DNA of 43,964 bases from JBBRFH01 sp038224615 (lineage in GTDB: Bacteria; Planctomycetota; Phycisphaerae; Tepidisphaerales; Tepidisphaeraceae), in NCBI GenBank assembly GCA_038224615.1, contig JBBRFH010000002.1, positions 1 to 43,964 on the forward strand, in the 5' to 3' direction. The translations under genes and the position numbers were made by a program. The notes below the pieces were generated by a model, which saw only the letters and a list, made by a program, of their open reading frames with translations, searched no databases and was not told the DNA's origin. Shown in pieces: positions 1-10,238 of the stretch (its first letter is position 1; each line of letters begins with the position of its first letter).

Positions 1-495
1 AACGCATTGGGAAGCAGTGTCAAGATTCCTTACACGCGTGGTCCCGGTTGGGCAGGGCAATCGCGTGTGCGTCCGGCTCCGGTTCCCGGTCCGCCGCGGG
101 CGGGTTGGGGTGGGGACGATTGTGCGAAACCGGCTTTTTGAACACAAAAAGTTCGCGAAGGCGCAAGGGACTCTCTATTGCCGTAGACCAAGGCGGATGA
201 CGCTTGCGCCTTCGCGAGTTTTGACTTGCGTTTTTGGCTTATGTTAGGGTGCCATCGTATCCATAATTCACGGCTTGCGTTCCATCACGTTGGGCTGAGC
301 CAGGACACGCAGGTCAGCTGTCGCGCGCAAATTTGAACAAACAGGGCTCTCCGCGAGAGTCGCGGAAGCTCGTTGGCGTGCCGCACGCTGTAGGCACGCG
401 TGAGACGCGCCATTTGATGGACTGCCGACGCAAATAACGAACAGGACTTTATCAGATCCACTTCGTCACGTTCAAGCGTGCCCTTGGCTATGCGT
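1..495. other. Gene-free left edge
   Basis: No convincing gene is visible on either strand. The only open frame of note (17-247, +) has an arginine-rich, low-complexity product typical of high-GC noise. The one structured item is a 15-bp perfect inverted repeat at 153-167 and 203-217, listed separately. The region lies downstream of the leftward acetolactate synthase gene. Confidence 0.6.
151..219. repeat. Inverted repeat (GCGAAGGCGCAAG type)
   Basis: The arm tcgcgaaggcgcaag at 153-167 is the exact reverse complement of 203-217, with a 35-nt spacer. The 13-mer gcgaaggcgcaag recurs at 28081-28093. A related stretch lies at 8150-8175, where the flanking text (cacacaaact..., then gactccc.attgcc) also resembles 140-182. 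This suggests a small dispersed intergenic repeat family. There is no T-run after the stem, so it is not an obvious terminator. Confidence 0.6.
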
Positions 496-2307
<1,812 letters not shown>

Positions 2308-2739
2308 GGTTGGCTCGTGGTCAGGTGTAAAAAGAGGCTTCGGACGCCAAAAATCGGGCATCCGACGCGCTTGTGAGTCCGGCAAATCTAGCGGACAGCG
2401 TCGGTTGCGACAATAGAATTCTTCGTATCAGGCTCAAAAGCGGGGTACTTCAGACCGCCGATTCCCTCGCAATGGGCACGATCGGCACGCGAAGCAGGAG
2501 GTAGGGGGCCGGCGGTCAGCGTCCGAAGGTCACGGACGCCGTCCCGACGGCCGGTCGTACGACCACCGTCAGCGAGGCGAGATTGAGGACCGGGACGGCC
2601 ATTAGTGAGTGAGGATACGAGAGAAACGGTCGCGGCGTCAAGTCGGTCATCGGCGGTCAGCCAAATCCGAATGACGAGACCCGCATTCCGAACCAACGAT
2701 GAATGACGAAATCCGTAGCGCAGCATTGGTTCGAGACCT

Positions 2740-2889
2740 CTGGACAACATCCGCGATTTTGCCCTCGCCGTGCAGGAAAAGCGCACCCCGGCATGCACCG
2801 GCGAGGACGGCCGACGCGTGGTGCGGGCACTGAACCTCGTCTACCAGGCCGCAGGCGTGGGCCCCTTCAAGGGTGGCGACGTCCGCTGA
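2740..2889 (+). pseudogene. C-terminal remnant of a Gfo/Idh/MocA dehydrogenase
   Basis: A short frame reads LDNIRDFALAVQEKR, then TPACTGEDGRRVVRALNLVY, and ends with QAAGVGPFKGGDVR and a TGA. This is the classic C-terminal tail of Gfo/Idh/MocA NAD(P)-dependent oxidoreductases: an (D)NIRDF.A...R.P.CTGEDGRR helix followed by the last short helix. The rest of the protein (Rossmann fold, EKP lysine) is missing. An in-frame TAG lies at 2716-2718 and nothing recognisable precedes it. About 49 codons survive without internal stops, so the loss may be recent. The complete family member further along (25439-27463) is a different subtype fused to an aldo/keto reductase, so this is not an obvious local duplicate of it. 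Confidence 0.75.
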
Positions 2890-3036
2890 GCGGCAACGGG
2901 CGGCCGAGGGTATTCCCTGCGGCAATAACTCGAAATTAATGCAATCGGCCGCGCGTGGTCGACCGTCCTCGGAGTACAATTGAGTTCTTAAAGCGGCGCG
3001 ATGGATCGCGCCTAGACATTTGTGAGACTCAAATTT

Positions 3037-4191
3037 ATGACCCCGTCCCCGACTGTCTCGAACGCACCCGTCGCCGGCGTCGCTAAACCGCAGGCCGAGG
3101 GTGTCAAAAAGCTGAAATTCAACGGCTCGGATCGCTTCCTGCGCGAATTGCGCAAGCGCGTCGATGCCTACTTCGAGACGACCGGCAAGCGAAAACGCGA
3201 TTGCCCACAGATGTATTTCAAGACCGGTTCGATCCTCGTCGCCTTCTTCGCCATCTACGCCACGCTGCTGTTCTTCGTCAGCAGTTGGTACTTCGTCGTC
3301 CCCCTGGCGATCCTGCTCGGCTTCGGGCTGGCGGCGATCGGGTTCAACATCCAGCACGACGGCGGGCACAAGGCGTATTCCGAGCGCAAGTGGGTGAATC
3401 GCATGATGGCGATGACCCTCGATCTGATCGGCGGCAGCAGCTACCTGTGGGACTGGAAGCACAATTCCATCCACCACACCTACACGAACATCACCGGCCA
3501 CGACGACGACATTGAGGTCGGCATCTTCGGCCGACTCTCACCGCACCAGCCGCGCTATTGGTTCCACCGCGCCCAGGGCATCTACCTGTGGGTGCTGTAC
3601 GGCTTCCTGTCGATCAAGTGGCACTTCATCGACGACTTCTACAACGTCGCCACCGCCCGCATCGGCGGCCACAAGATCCCGCGCCCCAAGGGCTGGAATC
3701 TGGTCGTCTTCATCGGCGGCAAGGTGGTCTTCTTCTCGCTGGTGTTCCTGATTCCGCTGCTGCTGCATCACCCGTGGTGGGCCGTTGCCAGCGTGTACGC
3801 GATCGCGGCGTTCACCAGCGGCGTGGTGCTGGCGGTCGTCTTCCAACTGGCGCATTGCGTCGAGGAAGCCGATTTCCCCATGCCGGTCGAAGTCCCACCC
3901 GCCGGGCTTAAGATGAACAACGAGTGGGCGATCCATCAAGTCCAGACCACCGTCGACTTCGCCCGCCGCAGCAAGCTCCTTTGCTGGTTTCTTGGCGGGT
4001 TGAATTTCCAGGTCGAACACCACTTGTTCAGCCGAATCTGTCACATCCACTATCCGGCGTTGTCCAAGGTCGTGGAAGACACCTGCCACGAGTTCGGCAT
4101 CCAGTACAACGCCCACAAGACCATGCTCGCCGCCATGGGCTCGCACTACCGCCAGCTCGTCGAAATGGGCAAACCCACGCCGTCGGCATAG
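3037..4191 (+). CDS. Membrane fatty acid desaturase (acyl-lipid/acyl-CoA type)
   Basis: Di-iron integral membrane desaturase of the COG3239 type (linoleoyl-CoA desaturase/DesA3-like), which inserts a double bond into lipid acyl chains. All three histidine boxes are present: HDGGH (107-111), HNSIHH (142-147) and QVEHH (325-329). Gln in the third box is typical of front-end (delta-5/6-like) desaturases, but no cytochrome b5 domain is fused, so the electron donor must be separate. Two pairs of hydrophobic segments flank the boxes (about 48-100 and 215-255). ATG at 3037 is used here; a GTG 15 nt upstream (3022) is equally open and neither has a good ribosome-binding site. The gene stands alone and ends at a strong terminator (4222-4255). 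Regiospecificity cannot be told from sequence. Confidence 0.92.
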   Translation: MTPSPTVSNAPVAGVAKPQAEGVKKLKFNGSDRFLRELRKRVDAYFETTGKRKRDCPQMYFKTGSILVAFFAIYATLLFFVSSWYFVVPLAILLGFGLAAIGFNIQHDGGHKAYSERKWVNRMMAMTLDLIGGSSYLWDWKHNSIHHTYTNITGHDDDIEVGIFGRLSPHQPRYWFHRAQGIYLWVLYGFLSIKWHFIDDFYNVATARIGGHKIPRPKGWNLVVFIGGKVVFFSLVFLIPLLLHHPWWAVASVYAIAAFTSGVVLAVVFQLAHCVEEADFPMPVEVPPAGLKMNNEWAIHQVQTTVDFARRSKLLCWFLGGLNFQVEHHLFSRICHIHYPALSKVVEDTCHEFGIQYNAHKTMLAAMGSHYRQLVEMGKPTPSA

Positions 4192-4221
4192 CGCGCCGAC
4201 TCTGAATCTAACCATCGAACC

Positions 4222-4256
4222 AGGGCCTCTCGATCCAACGAGAGGCCCTTCTTTCT
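4222..4256 (+). terminator. Rho-independent terminator after the desaturase gene
   Basis: Perfect 11-bp stem agggcctctcg (4222-4232) pairing with 4239-4249, loop of six bases, then tctttct. It lies 30 nt past the desaturase stop and between convergent genes; the U-rich tail supports the + direction. Confidence 0.85.
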
Positions 4257-4279
4257 GCGCGGCGATGAGGAGTATTTTC

Positions 4280-6031
4280 TCAGACCAAAACGTCGGCATT
4301 GACGCGGTCGAACAGATCATCCTCGGTGTTCAGCGACAGCAGCGAGGCCATGCCGTCCCACGCTGGGCGTGACGCTTTGTCCGCTTGCGCGATCGCGAAA
4401 CCTGAGCCGGTATCATCGCCGGGCGCGACCGAAGGCTGGTCGGGGGCCGGTTCGGGATCTACTGGAGGCGGCATAACAGGCGGGAGCGGGGCGGTGGGGA
4501 CGGACGCGCTGCCGTTGAGCGTGATCGTCGTGCCGCCGGGGTCGATGACGCCGATGTCGATGAGCGTCAGCGGGCCGCTGAGGTCGACGATGGAGGCAGG
4601 CCCACCGACGCTTGCGCCGGGGGCACTGAGGTCGATGCGAACCAGGTGCGCATCGGCTAAGTCCCATTCGCCAATCACCTTGGTCGCCGAGAAGTAGACG
4701 TAGTTTCCTTCGGCGATGATCGTGTCGATCGGGAGCAGGTCGGGCGGGCCGGTCCAGATGCCGGCGTCGCCAAATGTCTGGTCCAGCGAGCCGTCGTCGT
4801 TGAGCTGCACAAGATCGACGCTGCGTCCGACGTAGCTGCGGCCGTTGCCGTCGAAGTCGGTGGAAAAAAGCACCTTGCCGTCGGCGGCGCGGAGCAGGTG
4901 GAGGTTGTTCCACGCCCACGGTTCGCCGCTGCCGAACATGAGCACGCCGTCGCCGGAGAAGGTGGTGTCGATCTGCCCGTCGGGGGTGAGTCGCAGGACG
5001 CCGCTCTGCGATGTCAGGTCGTGGTACATCAGCGCGCGGTCAGAGCCGGCGTCGAGATCGGTGTACCAGCCGGCGGACAGGAGAAGGCGGCCGTGGTCGT
5101 CGATGATCATGCCTTCAAAGCTCGTCTGCCGATCGCCGAGCGCGATCGCCAGCACGCCGCGCTTGCCGTAGGAGAGATCGATCTGCCCGTTGGGCAGCAG
5201 GCGGACGACGAACGACTGCGAAGTGTCCGTCCCGTTTCCGCTCGGCCGGCGGCTTTGTCCGGCGAGATAGAGGCGGCCTTGGGCGTCGGTGGTGGTGAAG
5301 CTGACGCTATCGTTGCTGCCGAGTTCGAGGCGCACGACTCCGCCGGCGCCGAAGGTGGTGTCGAGCGTGCCGTCGGCGTTCAGTCGCGCGACGAGCGCGT
5401 CGCCGTTGAAGAGGTCGGTCGAAGGGACGAAATGCCCGGCGCTGCCGAAGACGAGGACTTTGCCGTCGGGGAGCACGGTCGTGCGTCCGCCGGCAAATCC
5501 GCTTTCGGCGTCGGCGACGTTGAAGGCGTACTCGATCGTCCCGCCGATTCCGAAAGTCGTGTCGAGCTGCCCGGTAGCGGTGTAGCGGCGGAGGAAGCTG
5601 CGCTCGACGCCTTGTTCTTCTTCGTAGACTGACGCGTAAATCAGCCCGACCGCGCCGACGTCGGCGCGTCCGCCGGCGGTGCCCGAGTTGCCCGCGTCGA
5701 CGAGCCGAAGACTGCCGTCGCCAGCGAAGGTGTAATCGCGGTTGCCGCGGGCATCGAACTTGAGCAGGGCCGCAGAATCACCCGGGGCGTTTACGCAGCC
5801 GAGCGACGAGCCGTCCGCGTAGACGTGCAGCACGGTGTAGATGTTGTCGACGGTGTAGATGATGTTGTCGTCATAAGGCCGCCCGACCGGTTCGCCGGGG
5901 GAATTGACGCCGAAGGTGGGATCGATCGCCACGAAGAGTCGACGGGCTTCGAGTGCTTCGACGAAAACGGGCGTCGCGCCGCGCAGGTAGTTCGTCCACT
6001 GTCGCGGCTGCCATCGGATGATCTGTCCCAT
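4280..6031 (-). CDS. Delta-60 repeat surface protein with LEPR-XLL-like N-terminus
   Basis: A 583-residue protein made largely of delta-60 repeats, beta-propeller-like units of about 55-60 residues. The signature recurs as RLNADGTLDTTFGAGGV, RLLPNGQIDLSYGKRGV, RLTPDGQIDTTFSGDGV and QLNDDGSLDQTFGDAGI. Close to the N-terminus is VEALEARRLF, resembling the LEPR-XLL motif found at the N-termini of many planctomycete exported giant proteins; no classical cleavable signal is evident. The C-terminus is a Pro-rich linker followed by an acidic tail. Start: ATG at 6031 (MGQIIRWQP) is preferred over the upstream ATG at 6088, whose extra 19 residues are Arg-rich. A second protein of this class is at 8946-10238. 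Probable location is the cell surface or periplasm; the specific role is unknown. Confidence 0.8.
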   Translation of the reverse strand: MGQIIRWQPRQWTNYLRGATPVFVEALEARRLFVAIDPTFGVNSPGEPVGRPYDDNIIYTVDNIYTVLHVYADGSSLGCVNAPGDSAALLKFDARGNRDYTFAGDGSLRLVDAGNSGTAGGRADVGAVGLIYASVYEEEQGVERSFLRRYTATGQLDTTFGIGGTIEYAFNVADAESGFAGGRTTVLPDGKVLVFGSAGHFVPSTDLFNGDALVARLNADGTLDTTFGAGGVVRLELGSNDSVSFTTTDAQGRLYLAGQSRRPSGNGTDTSQSFVVRLLPNGQIDLSYGKRGVLAIALGDRQTSFEGMIIDDHGRLLLSAGWYTDLDAGSDRALMYHDLTSQSGVLRLTPDGQIDTTFSGDGVLMFGSGEPWAWNNLHLLRAADGKVLFSTDFDGNGRSYVGRSVDLVQLNDDGSLDQTFGDAGIWTGPPDLLPIDTIIAEGNYVYFSATKVIGEWDLADAHLVRIDLSAPGASVGGPASIVDLSGPLTLIDIGVIDPGGTTITLNGSASVPTAPLPPVMPPPVDPEPAPDQPSVAPGDDTGSGFAIAQADKASRPAWDGMASLLSLNTEDDLFDRVNADVLV

Positions 6032-6163
6032 CGAGGCGTTCCCAGGTTGAAGTACGATCCGCAGGCAAGGACGCCGCCGGATGCGCACGCAACAGCGTAA
6101 ATCAGCAAGGACTCGCAGGCAAGCAAAAATCCGGGGTGCGGCAATGAATGCAACGCACGGGGA

Positions 6164-6622
6164 TTACGCCGCGCCGGTCTTGAGCGCGAACGCCAGGTCG
6201 GGGACGTCGGTGTCCATCGGCGTGGGGACGTAGCCGGGCTCGCGGCTGCGTTCGACTTCGCGCTCGAAGGCGTTGAAGACCTCGCGCTCGAGCTGGTTAC
6301 GCGTCGAGGCGTTGATCGGGTGGGCGATGTCGGCGTGCAGCTTCAATCGGTCCGGGCCAAGGCGGTAGCGCTGGTGGCGGTTCTCGTTGAGGCGCAGGCC
6401 GCAGTGGTTGCAGTAGCGGGCGCGCAGGTGGTTTTTCTCGTGGCAGCGCCCGCAATGGTCGTTGAGCTTGCGGGACGGCATCGCGAGGAACAGCCCGGTA
6501 TCACCGCCGATGACTTTGACGTCGCGGATGACCAGCGCGTCGTCGAGGGTGAGTGAGCAGAAGGCCTTCAAGCGTCCGGCGCTTGGCGGGCAGAGGTGGA
6601 TTTTGATCTCCGACAGATGCAT
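6164..6622 (-). CDS. spoVG: SpoVG family nucleic-acid-binding regulator with inserted zinc ribbon
   Basis: SpoVG is a small DNA/RNA-binding regulator, named for its septation/sporulation role in Bacillus. The family core is recognisable in two halves: residues 1-52 (EIKIHL..., GRLKAFCSLTLDDALVIRDV, GLFLAMPSRK) and residues 97-120 (ADIAHPINASTRNQLEREV). Between them sits an insert of about 40 residues with C57-x2-C60 and C71-x2-C74 (CGRCHEKNHLRARYCNHCG), a rubredoxin/zinc-ribbon-like knuckle absent from the Bacillus protein, which is about 97 residues long. Total length is 152. Ribosome binding: GGAG six nucleotides before the ATG. It lies 232 nt downstream of ispE on the same strand, the relative order also seen in Bacillus (ispE-purR-yabJ-spoVG). 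The insert probably binds zinc and may widen nucleic-acid contacts; this is inference. Confidence 0.9.
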   Translation of the reverse strand: MHLSEIKIHLCPPSAGRLKAFCSLTLDDALVIRDVKVIGGDTGLFLAMPSRKLNDHCGRCHEKNHLRARYCNHCGLRLNENRHQRYRLGPDRLKLHADIAHPINASTRNQLEREVFNAFEREVERSREPGYVPTPMDTDVPDLAFALKTGAA

Positions 6623-6854
6623 AGGACACTCCGTTGCCGTACACCGTTGATCCGTTCGGCCGTGAACCGCTCAGATAGCGAGGTGCCCCCGAGATTGTTG
6701 ATCGCCTGATCTCGGCGGGAGAAATGAAGCGGCACGCAATGTGTCGATTGCGGGCCAAGTGCCGAAGCCGGGCGATCCGTCAGATCTGCCACGCCGGCCG
6801 GCTTGGAACGGGGTTGGTTGGGCCCGCGCGTTCCGGCTCAAACGTGTAACGCCA

Positions 6855-7844
6855 TCAAGCCCCGGGCGTGGCTTTCGCCACATCCGGTGCGATCGGTGCG
6901 ACCCATGTCTTGACGACGGGTGTACGCACCGACAACTGACGCTGGATTTCATTTTCCACGGCCAACGCGTCGCTCTTTGTATCGAACAAAGTGAAAAGCG
7001 TTGAACCGCTGCCGGACATGCGGACGGGTCGAGCAGCAATCTGCTCGGCGCTTTCTCGAAGCACGCCCAGTTCGGGCACCCGGTCGAAAGCGGGGGGCTC
7101 CAGATCGTTCCGGAGCACACGCAGTAGTTCCTCCGCAACCAATGTGCGCCACTGCGACCAATCAACCGCTTCATCCCAACCGGATGCGGAAGCCGAATCG
7201 TGCATCGTGTCAAAGCGCTGATAGACCGCTTGCGTGGGCATCGATATCTCCGGCAGCATGAGCAAGACCCACTTACAAACCGCAGGGGGATCGATCGGGC
7301 GAACGATCTCACCACGGCCTTGGCACACACTGCTGGCGCCGCTCAGAAAGAACGGCACATCGCTGCCCAGTTGGGCGGCCATCGCGGTCAGTTGCTGCTG
7401 GTCGAATGACAAGTTCCAGAGCGCGTTCAGGCCCAGCAGGGTGGCGGCCGCGTTCGAGCTTCCTCCGCCAAGTCCACCACCTGTGGGGATGGCTTTGGCG
7501 ACTCGAACATGGACGCCGGGAGGCCCACCGCTTTCCTCCCAGGCACGACGACGACGTTCACCGGCAACGTCCCCTTGCGGGGCATTCGTCATCGGCGTCA
7601 TCGCGTGTGTCTGAAGCAGTCGGGCGGCCCGAACGATCAGGTTGCGATCATCGACCGGCAGCGTCGGATCGGAGCTGACTAACGTCACTCGACCCGCCGC
7701 GTCCAGCGAGAAATCCAGTATGTCAAAGAGCCCGACGGTCACCATCCATGACACGAGCGGATGGAACCCGTCCGAACGGACCGGCCCGACGCGCAAATGC
7801 AGATTGACTTTGGCGGGCGACAGGAGGCGCATGCCGAAGACCAT
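6855..7844 (-). CDS. ispE: 4-diphosphocytidyl-2-C-methyl-D-erythritol kinase
   Basis: GHMP-superfamily kinase that phosphorylates the 2-OH of CDP-ME, the fourth step of the MEP isoprenoid pathway; cytoplasmic. N-terminal SPAKVNLHLRVG carries the conserved catalytic lysine region; the ATP-binding glycine loop is IPTGGGLGGGSSNAAATLLG; GSDVPFFLSG carries the conserved aspartate; the C-terminal GHMP motif is RMSGSGSTLFTLF. Length 329 is slightly above the usual 280-300, the excess being a linker rich in charged residues between about 95 and 115. The ATG at 7844 opens the frame, while ATG at 7832 (MRLLSPAKVN) gives the more usual family N-terminus; neither has an evident ribosome-binding site. Downstream on the same strand is spoVG. 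Confidence 0.95.
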   Translation of the reverse strand: MVFGMRLLSPAKVNLHLRVGPVRSDGFHPLVSWMVTVGLFDILDFSLDAAGRVTLVSSDPTLPVDDRNLIVRAARLLQTHAMTPMTNAPQGDVAGERRRRAWEESGGPPGVHVRVAKAIPTGGGLGGGSSNAAATLLGLNALWNLSFDQQQLTAMAAQLGSDVPFFLSGASSVCQGRGEIVRPIDPPAVCKWVLLMLPEISMPTQAVYQRFDTMHDSASASGWDEAVDWSQWRTLVAEELLRVLRNDLEPPAFDRVPELGVLRESAEQIAARPVRMSGSGSTLFTLFDTKSDALAVENEIQRQLSVRTPVVKTWVAPIAPDVAKATPGA

Positions 7845-8945
7845 CGCTTAGCGCGGGGGCCAAATCAATTCCACGGTGACAATTCACCGCGTCAATTCAT
7901 CACAATCGTTGATGGCCGCAAGCCAATTAAACAGCAGTTGAATCGGCGTCGGTCACAAGACGTGTACGTCTCTTACTTAACAACAAAAAAACCTGCCGCA
8001 ACAGAAATGAGTCGAGCGGCAACGACGCAAGTATACCACGATTTTTGCCAGACGGTCAACGAAATTTTCTTCCTCCAGAACCTCGCGTCAAAGCAGGGTT
8101 GAAGTGGGGCTGTTCTTCGCGACCGACTCTCGCACACACAAACTCCCGCGAACGCGCAAGTGACTCCCGATTGCCTTAGAGAAGATTCCAGAACCTCAGA
8201 TTACGCAGATTGCGCAGATGAATCGCATTGGAAATCTGCGTCACCTGCGGTTCTCTCTCCAGTTCTGAAATAGCCTGTGATACCAACGCGACCGTCGCTT
8301 GCGCCGTCGCGGCAGAAGCCAGACTTTTTCTGCAACGCCCTCGCGACCGCAACGCCGCCTCCCCAACCCCCACGAGTACGCGGGAGGAAGTCAGGTGCGC
8401 GCCCGTGCGATTTCCCTGCTTCTCACACCCAACCGTGCATTCCCGTCGATTCGACTGATCTGGCATGCCAAAAAGGCAGGTGGGTTTGTTTGTTCAAATT
8501 CACTTGCGCCGGCCTCGTTCCCTTCGCGACGGGATGACCGCGGCAACAATTCGTTCGGTCGGCGCATGGGGGTCCCTCTATAGATAGACGCCTTGTTGCG
8601 CGAAACCAGGACCGATCGCGCAACGCCCCCGCATTGGCGTGCTGCAAACGCAGAATATTTTTCTGGATTGCGCGAAGTCGCGTTGCGCGCATTCTGAAGG
8701 TCCAACCCGCTTCACTGTCTGCCGGACTTGCGCGAGCCGTTCCGGGCAAGGCAATCGCGCGGGGTCATCCCGTGCTGCGGCGTGGATGACCGCAAGTTTC
8801 CCGCATCTGCCCTGCGACATTTTCACCTCGTCACAAAGCCGCATCCCGCCCATTTCCGCTGCCGCGGGCGCCCACAATCGTTACGCTATAAGCAGCTCTC
8901 ACGTCTTGTGTGCGAACGACCATCTGCGGAAGGAAAGGGACTTCA
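7845..8945. other. 1.1-kb intergenic region with repeats
   Basis: Divergent promoter region between ispE (-) and the delta-60 protein (+). No gene is recognisable; short frames give low-complexity or repeat-derived peptides. It holds the 8187-8271 palindromic repeat, a relative of the 139-217 repeat (about 8133-8176), and a small perfect inverted repeat of ttgcgcga near 8595-8620. The last 20 bases carry the ribosome-binding site of the next gene. Confidence 0.6.
8187..8271 (-). repeat. Palindromic intergenic repeat, CAGATTACG type, copy 1
   Basis: Reverse complement of the element at 22175-22270. Both share ttctgaaat / atttcagaactggagaga at one end, then gaaccgcag, gacgcagatttccaatgcga and a right arm of repeated atctgcg(t/c)a units ending in ggttctg. 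This copy lacks one 9-nt unit (cagattacg) that copy 2 has on the left arm. The two arms can pair to form a long hairpin. No protein is encoded. Confidence 0.85.
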
Positions 8946-10238
8946 ATGTCTCACTGCGAAGCGTTTGAAGCACGTCGTCTGTTCTCCGTGACCGGGCTTG
9001 ATCTCTCGTTCGCCGATGCAGGCACGCTGACGATGCCCGCGAACACCGCCGCCGACGGGACGGCACTCGCCGTCACGAGCGCGACATGGGTCGACGCGGT
9101 CGCCGGTCGAAAGCATTTCCTTTATAAGTTTGATGGATCGGGCAGGCCCGATTCCAGTTGGGGCGTCGATGGACGCATCCGCCTGGGCGTATTTGACGTC
9201 ACGCAACTCGCCTACGACCGCCGCTCCAATACCCTCTACGCCGCCGGCATTGATAGCGACGGCAAGACGCTGCGCGTCGCCCGCTACAACTCGAACGGGT
9301 CGACCGATACCACCTACGGCGACGCCGGCGTCTTCTCGTACACCGCAACCGCGCCCACGCCGGAGCTGATGGAACTCAAATACAGCGTGTCGCTTGCGGT
9401 CGATCAACTGACTCCGCTGCCGCGCGGCAAGCTGCTCGTCACCTACAGCCGCGCCACCCGGCGGATCGACGAGACGTCCGACATCCTGTGGGCCTCCGAT
9501 CAGAACGAACTCGCGATCATGCGCCTGACCTCCACCGGCCGGCGCGACACGACCTTCGGCACCGCCGGGCAGCGCACCGTCCTCACCGATCGCTCGTCCT
9601 ACGAGGTCCACGGCATCCGCTCCTACACCAAAATTCCCAAGCTCGGCGAGATCCAACCCCGCGCCGACGGCGGGTATCGCGTCGTCGCCTCGGAGGCGTT
9701 CCTGCGGACCGAGGGCACGCCCGGCAATGTCGTTCACACCAGCAAGTCGTTTACCGTATTTTCCCGCACCGTCACCCCTGCGGGGCAGGTCGATACCGCC
9801 TCAAGCGCGACGTGGTCGCTCACCGGCACGGAGACCGACGGCAAGCAGCGACAGATGCACGACCTCGGCGTTTTCGCTAACGGGGACAGCGGCGCTATCG
9901 TCATCGGGCAGATCACCGGCGGCCGCACGCCGACGCTGGCGCAACGGTTCATTCTGTCGCCCAACCAGCGCCCGACCGCGGTCGGCATTGCCATTGCGTC
10001 CGGCGCCACGCTCGCCGGGTTTATCCCCGCGGCCGGTGGCGCGTACTTCGCCATTGCTGACGGCGCCGACGCCGGCGTCCGACAGGCCACCCGTCTCACG
10101 CCCGCGTTCTTCGGCGACCGGCATTTCGGCGTGAAGGGGACCGACTACATCGACCCCACGCCCGCCCTCGCCTATCTCCCCGACGCCGACGGCCGCCTCC
10201 TGATCCTGACCGCGACGTCGGTGCGCCGATTTGAATAA
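8946..10238 (+). CDS. Delta-60 repeat protein with LEPR-XLL-like N-terminus (second copy)
   Basis: A 430-residue protein of the same class as 4280-6031. It begins MSHCEAFEARRLFSV, an (L/F)EARRLF motif resembling LEPR-XLL, followed within a few residues by delta-60 repeats: LSFADAGTL, KFDGSGRPDSSWGVDGRI, RYNSNGSTDTTYGDAGVF and RLTSTGRRDTTFGTAGQR. The second half is more diverged propeller-like sequence ending in LAYLPDADGRLLILTATSVRRFE. The start is set by the purine-rich ribosome-binding site ggaaggaaaggga just upstream; ATG at 8946 excludes the 12 extra codons open to 8910. Presumably exported and surface-associated, function unknown. The two delta-60 genes flank spoVG-ispE but face opposite directions. 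Confidence 0.82.
   Translation: MSHCEAFEARRLFSVTGLDLSFADAGTLTMPANTAADGTALAVTSATWVDAVAGRKHFLYKFDGSGRPDSSWGVDGRIRLGVFDVTQLAYDRRSNTLYAAGIDSDGKTLRVARYNSNGSTDTTYGDAGVFSYTATAPTPELMELKYSVSLAVDQLTPLPRGKLLVTYSRATRRIDETSDILWASDQNELAIMRLTSTGRRDTTFGTAGQRTVLTDRSSYEVHGIRSYTKIPKLGEIQPRADGGYRVVASEAFLRTEGTPGNVVHTSKSFTVFSRTVTPAGQVDTASSATWSLTGTETDGKQRQMHDLGVFANGDSGAIVIGQITGGRTPTLAQRFILSPNQRPTAVGIAIASGATLAGFIPAAGGAYFAIADGADAGVRQATRLTPAFFGDRHFGVKGTDYIDPTPALAYLPDADGRLLILTATSVRRFE

Noticed and set aside
2721..2745. ggttcgagacc, resembling a tRNA T-loop
   Set aside because: The flanking bases do not form a 5-bp T stem, and no acceptor, D or anticodon arm is present; the stretch lies at the start of the Gfo/Idh remnant.
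2647..3501. 284-codon - strand frame across the Gfo/Idh remnant and desaturase start
   Set aside because: No recognisable domain; it covers the remnant's own frame and the genuine desaturase on the + strand.
8187..8271. Short proteins (NLRNLRF-type peptides) read from the dispersed repeat
   Set aside because: The peptide repeats simply reflect the 9-nt DNA unit; there is no ribosome-binding site, and frames differ between copies.
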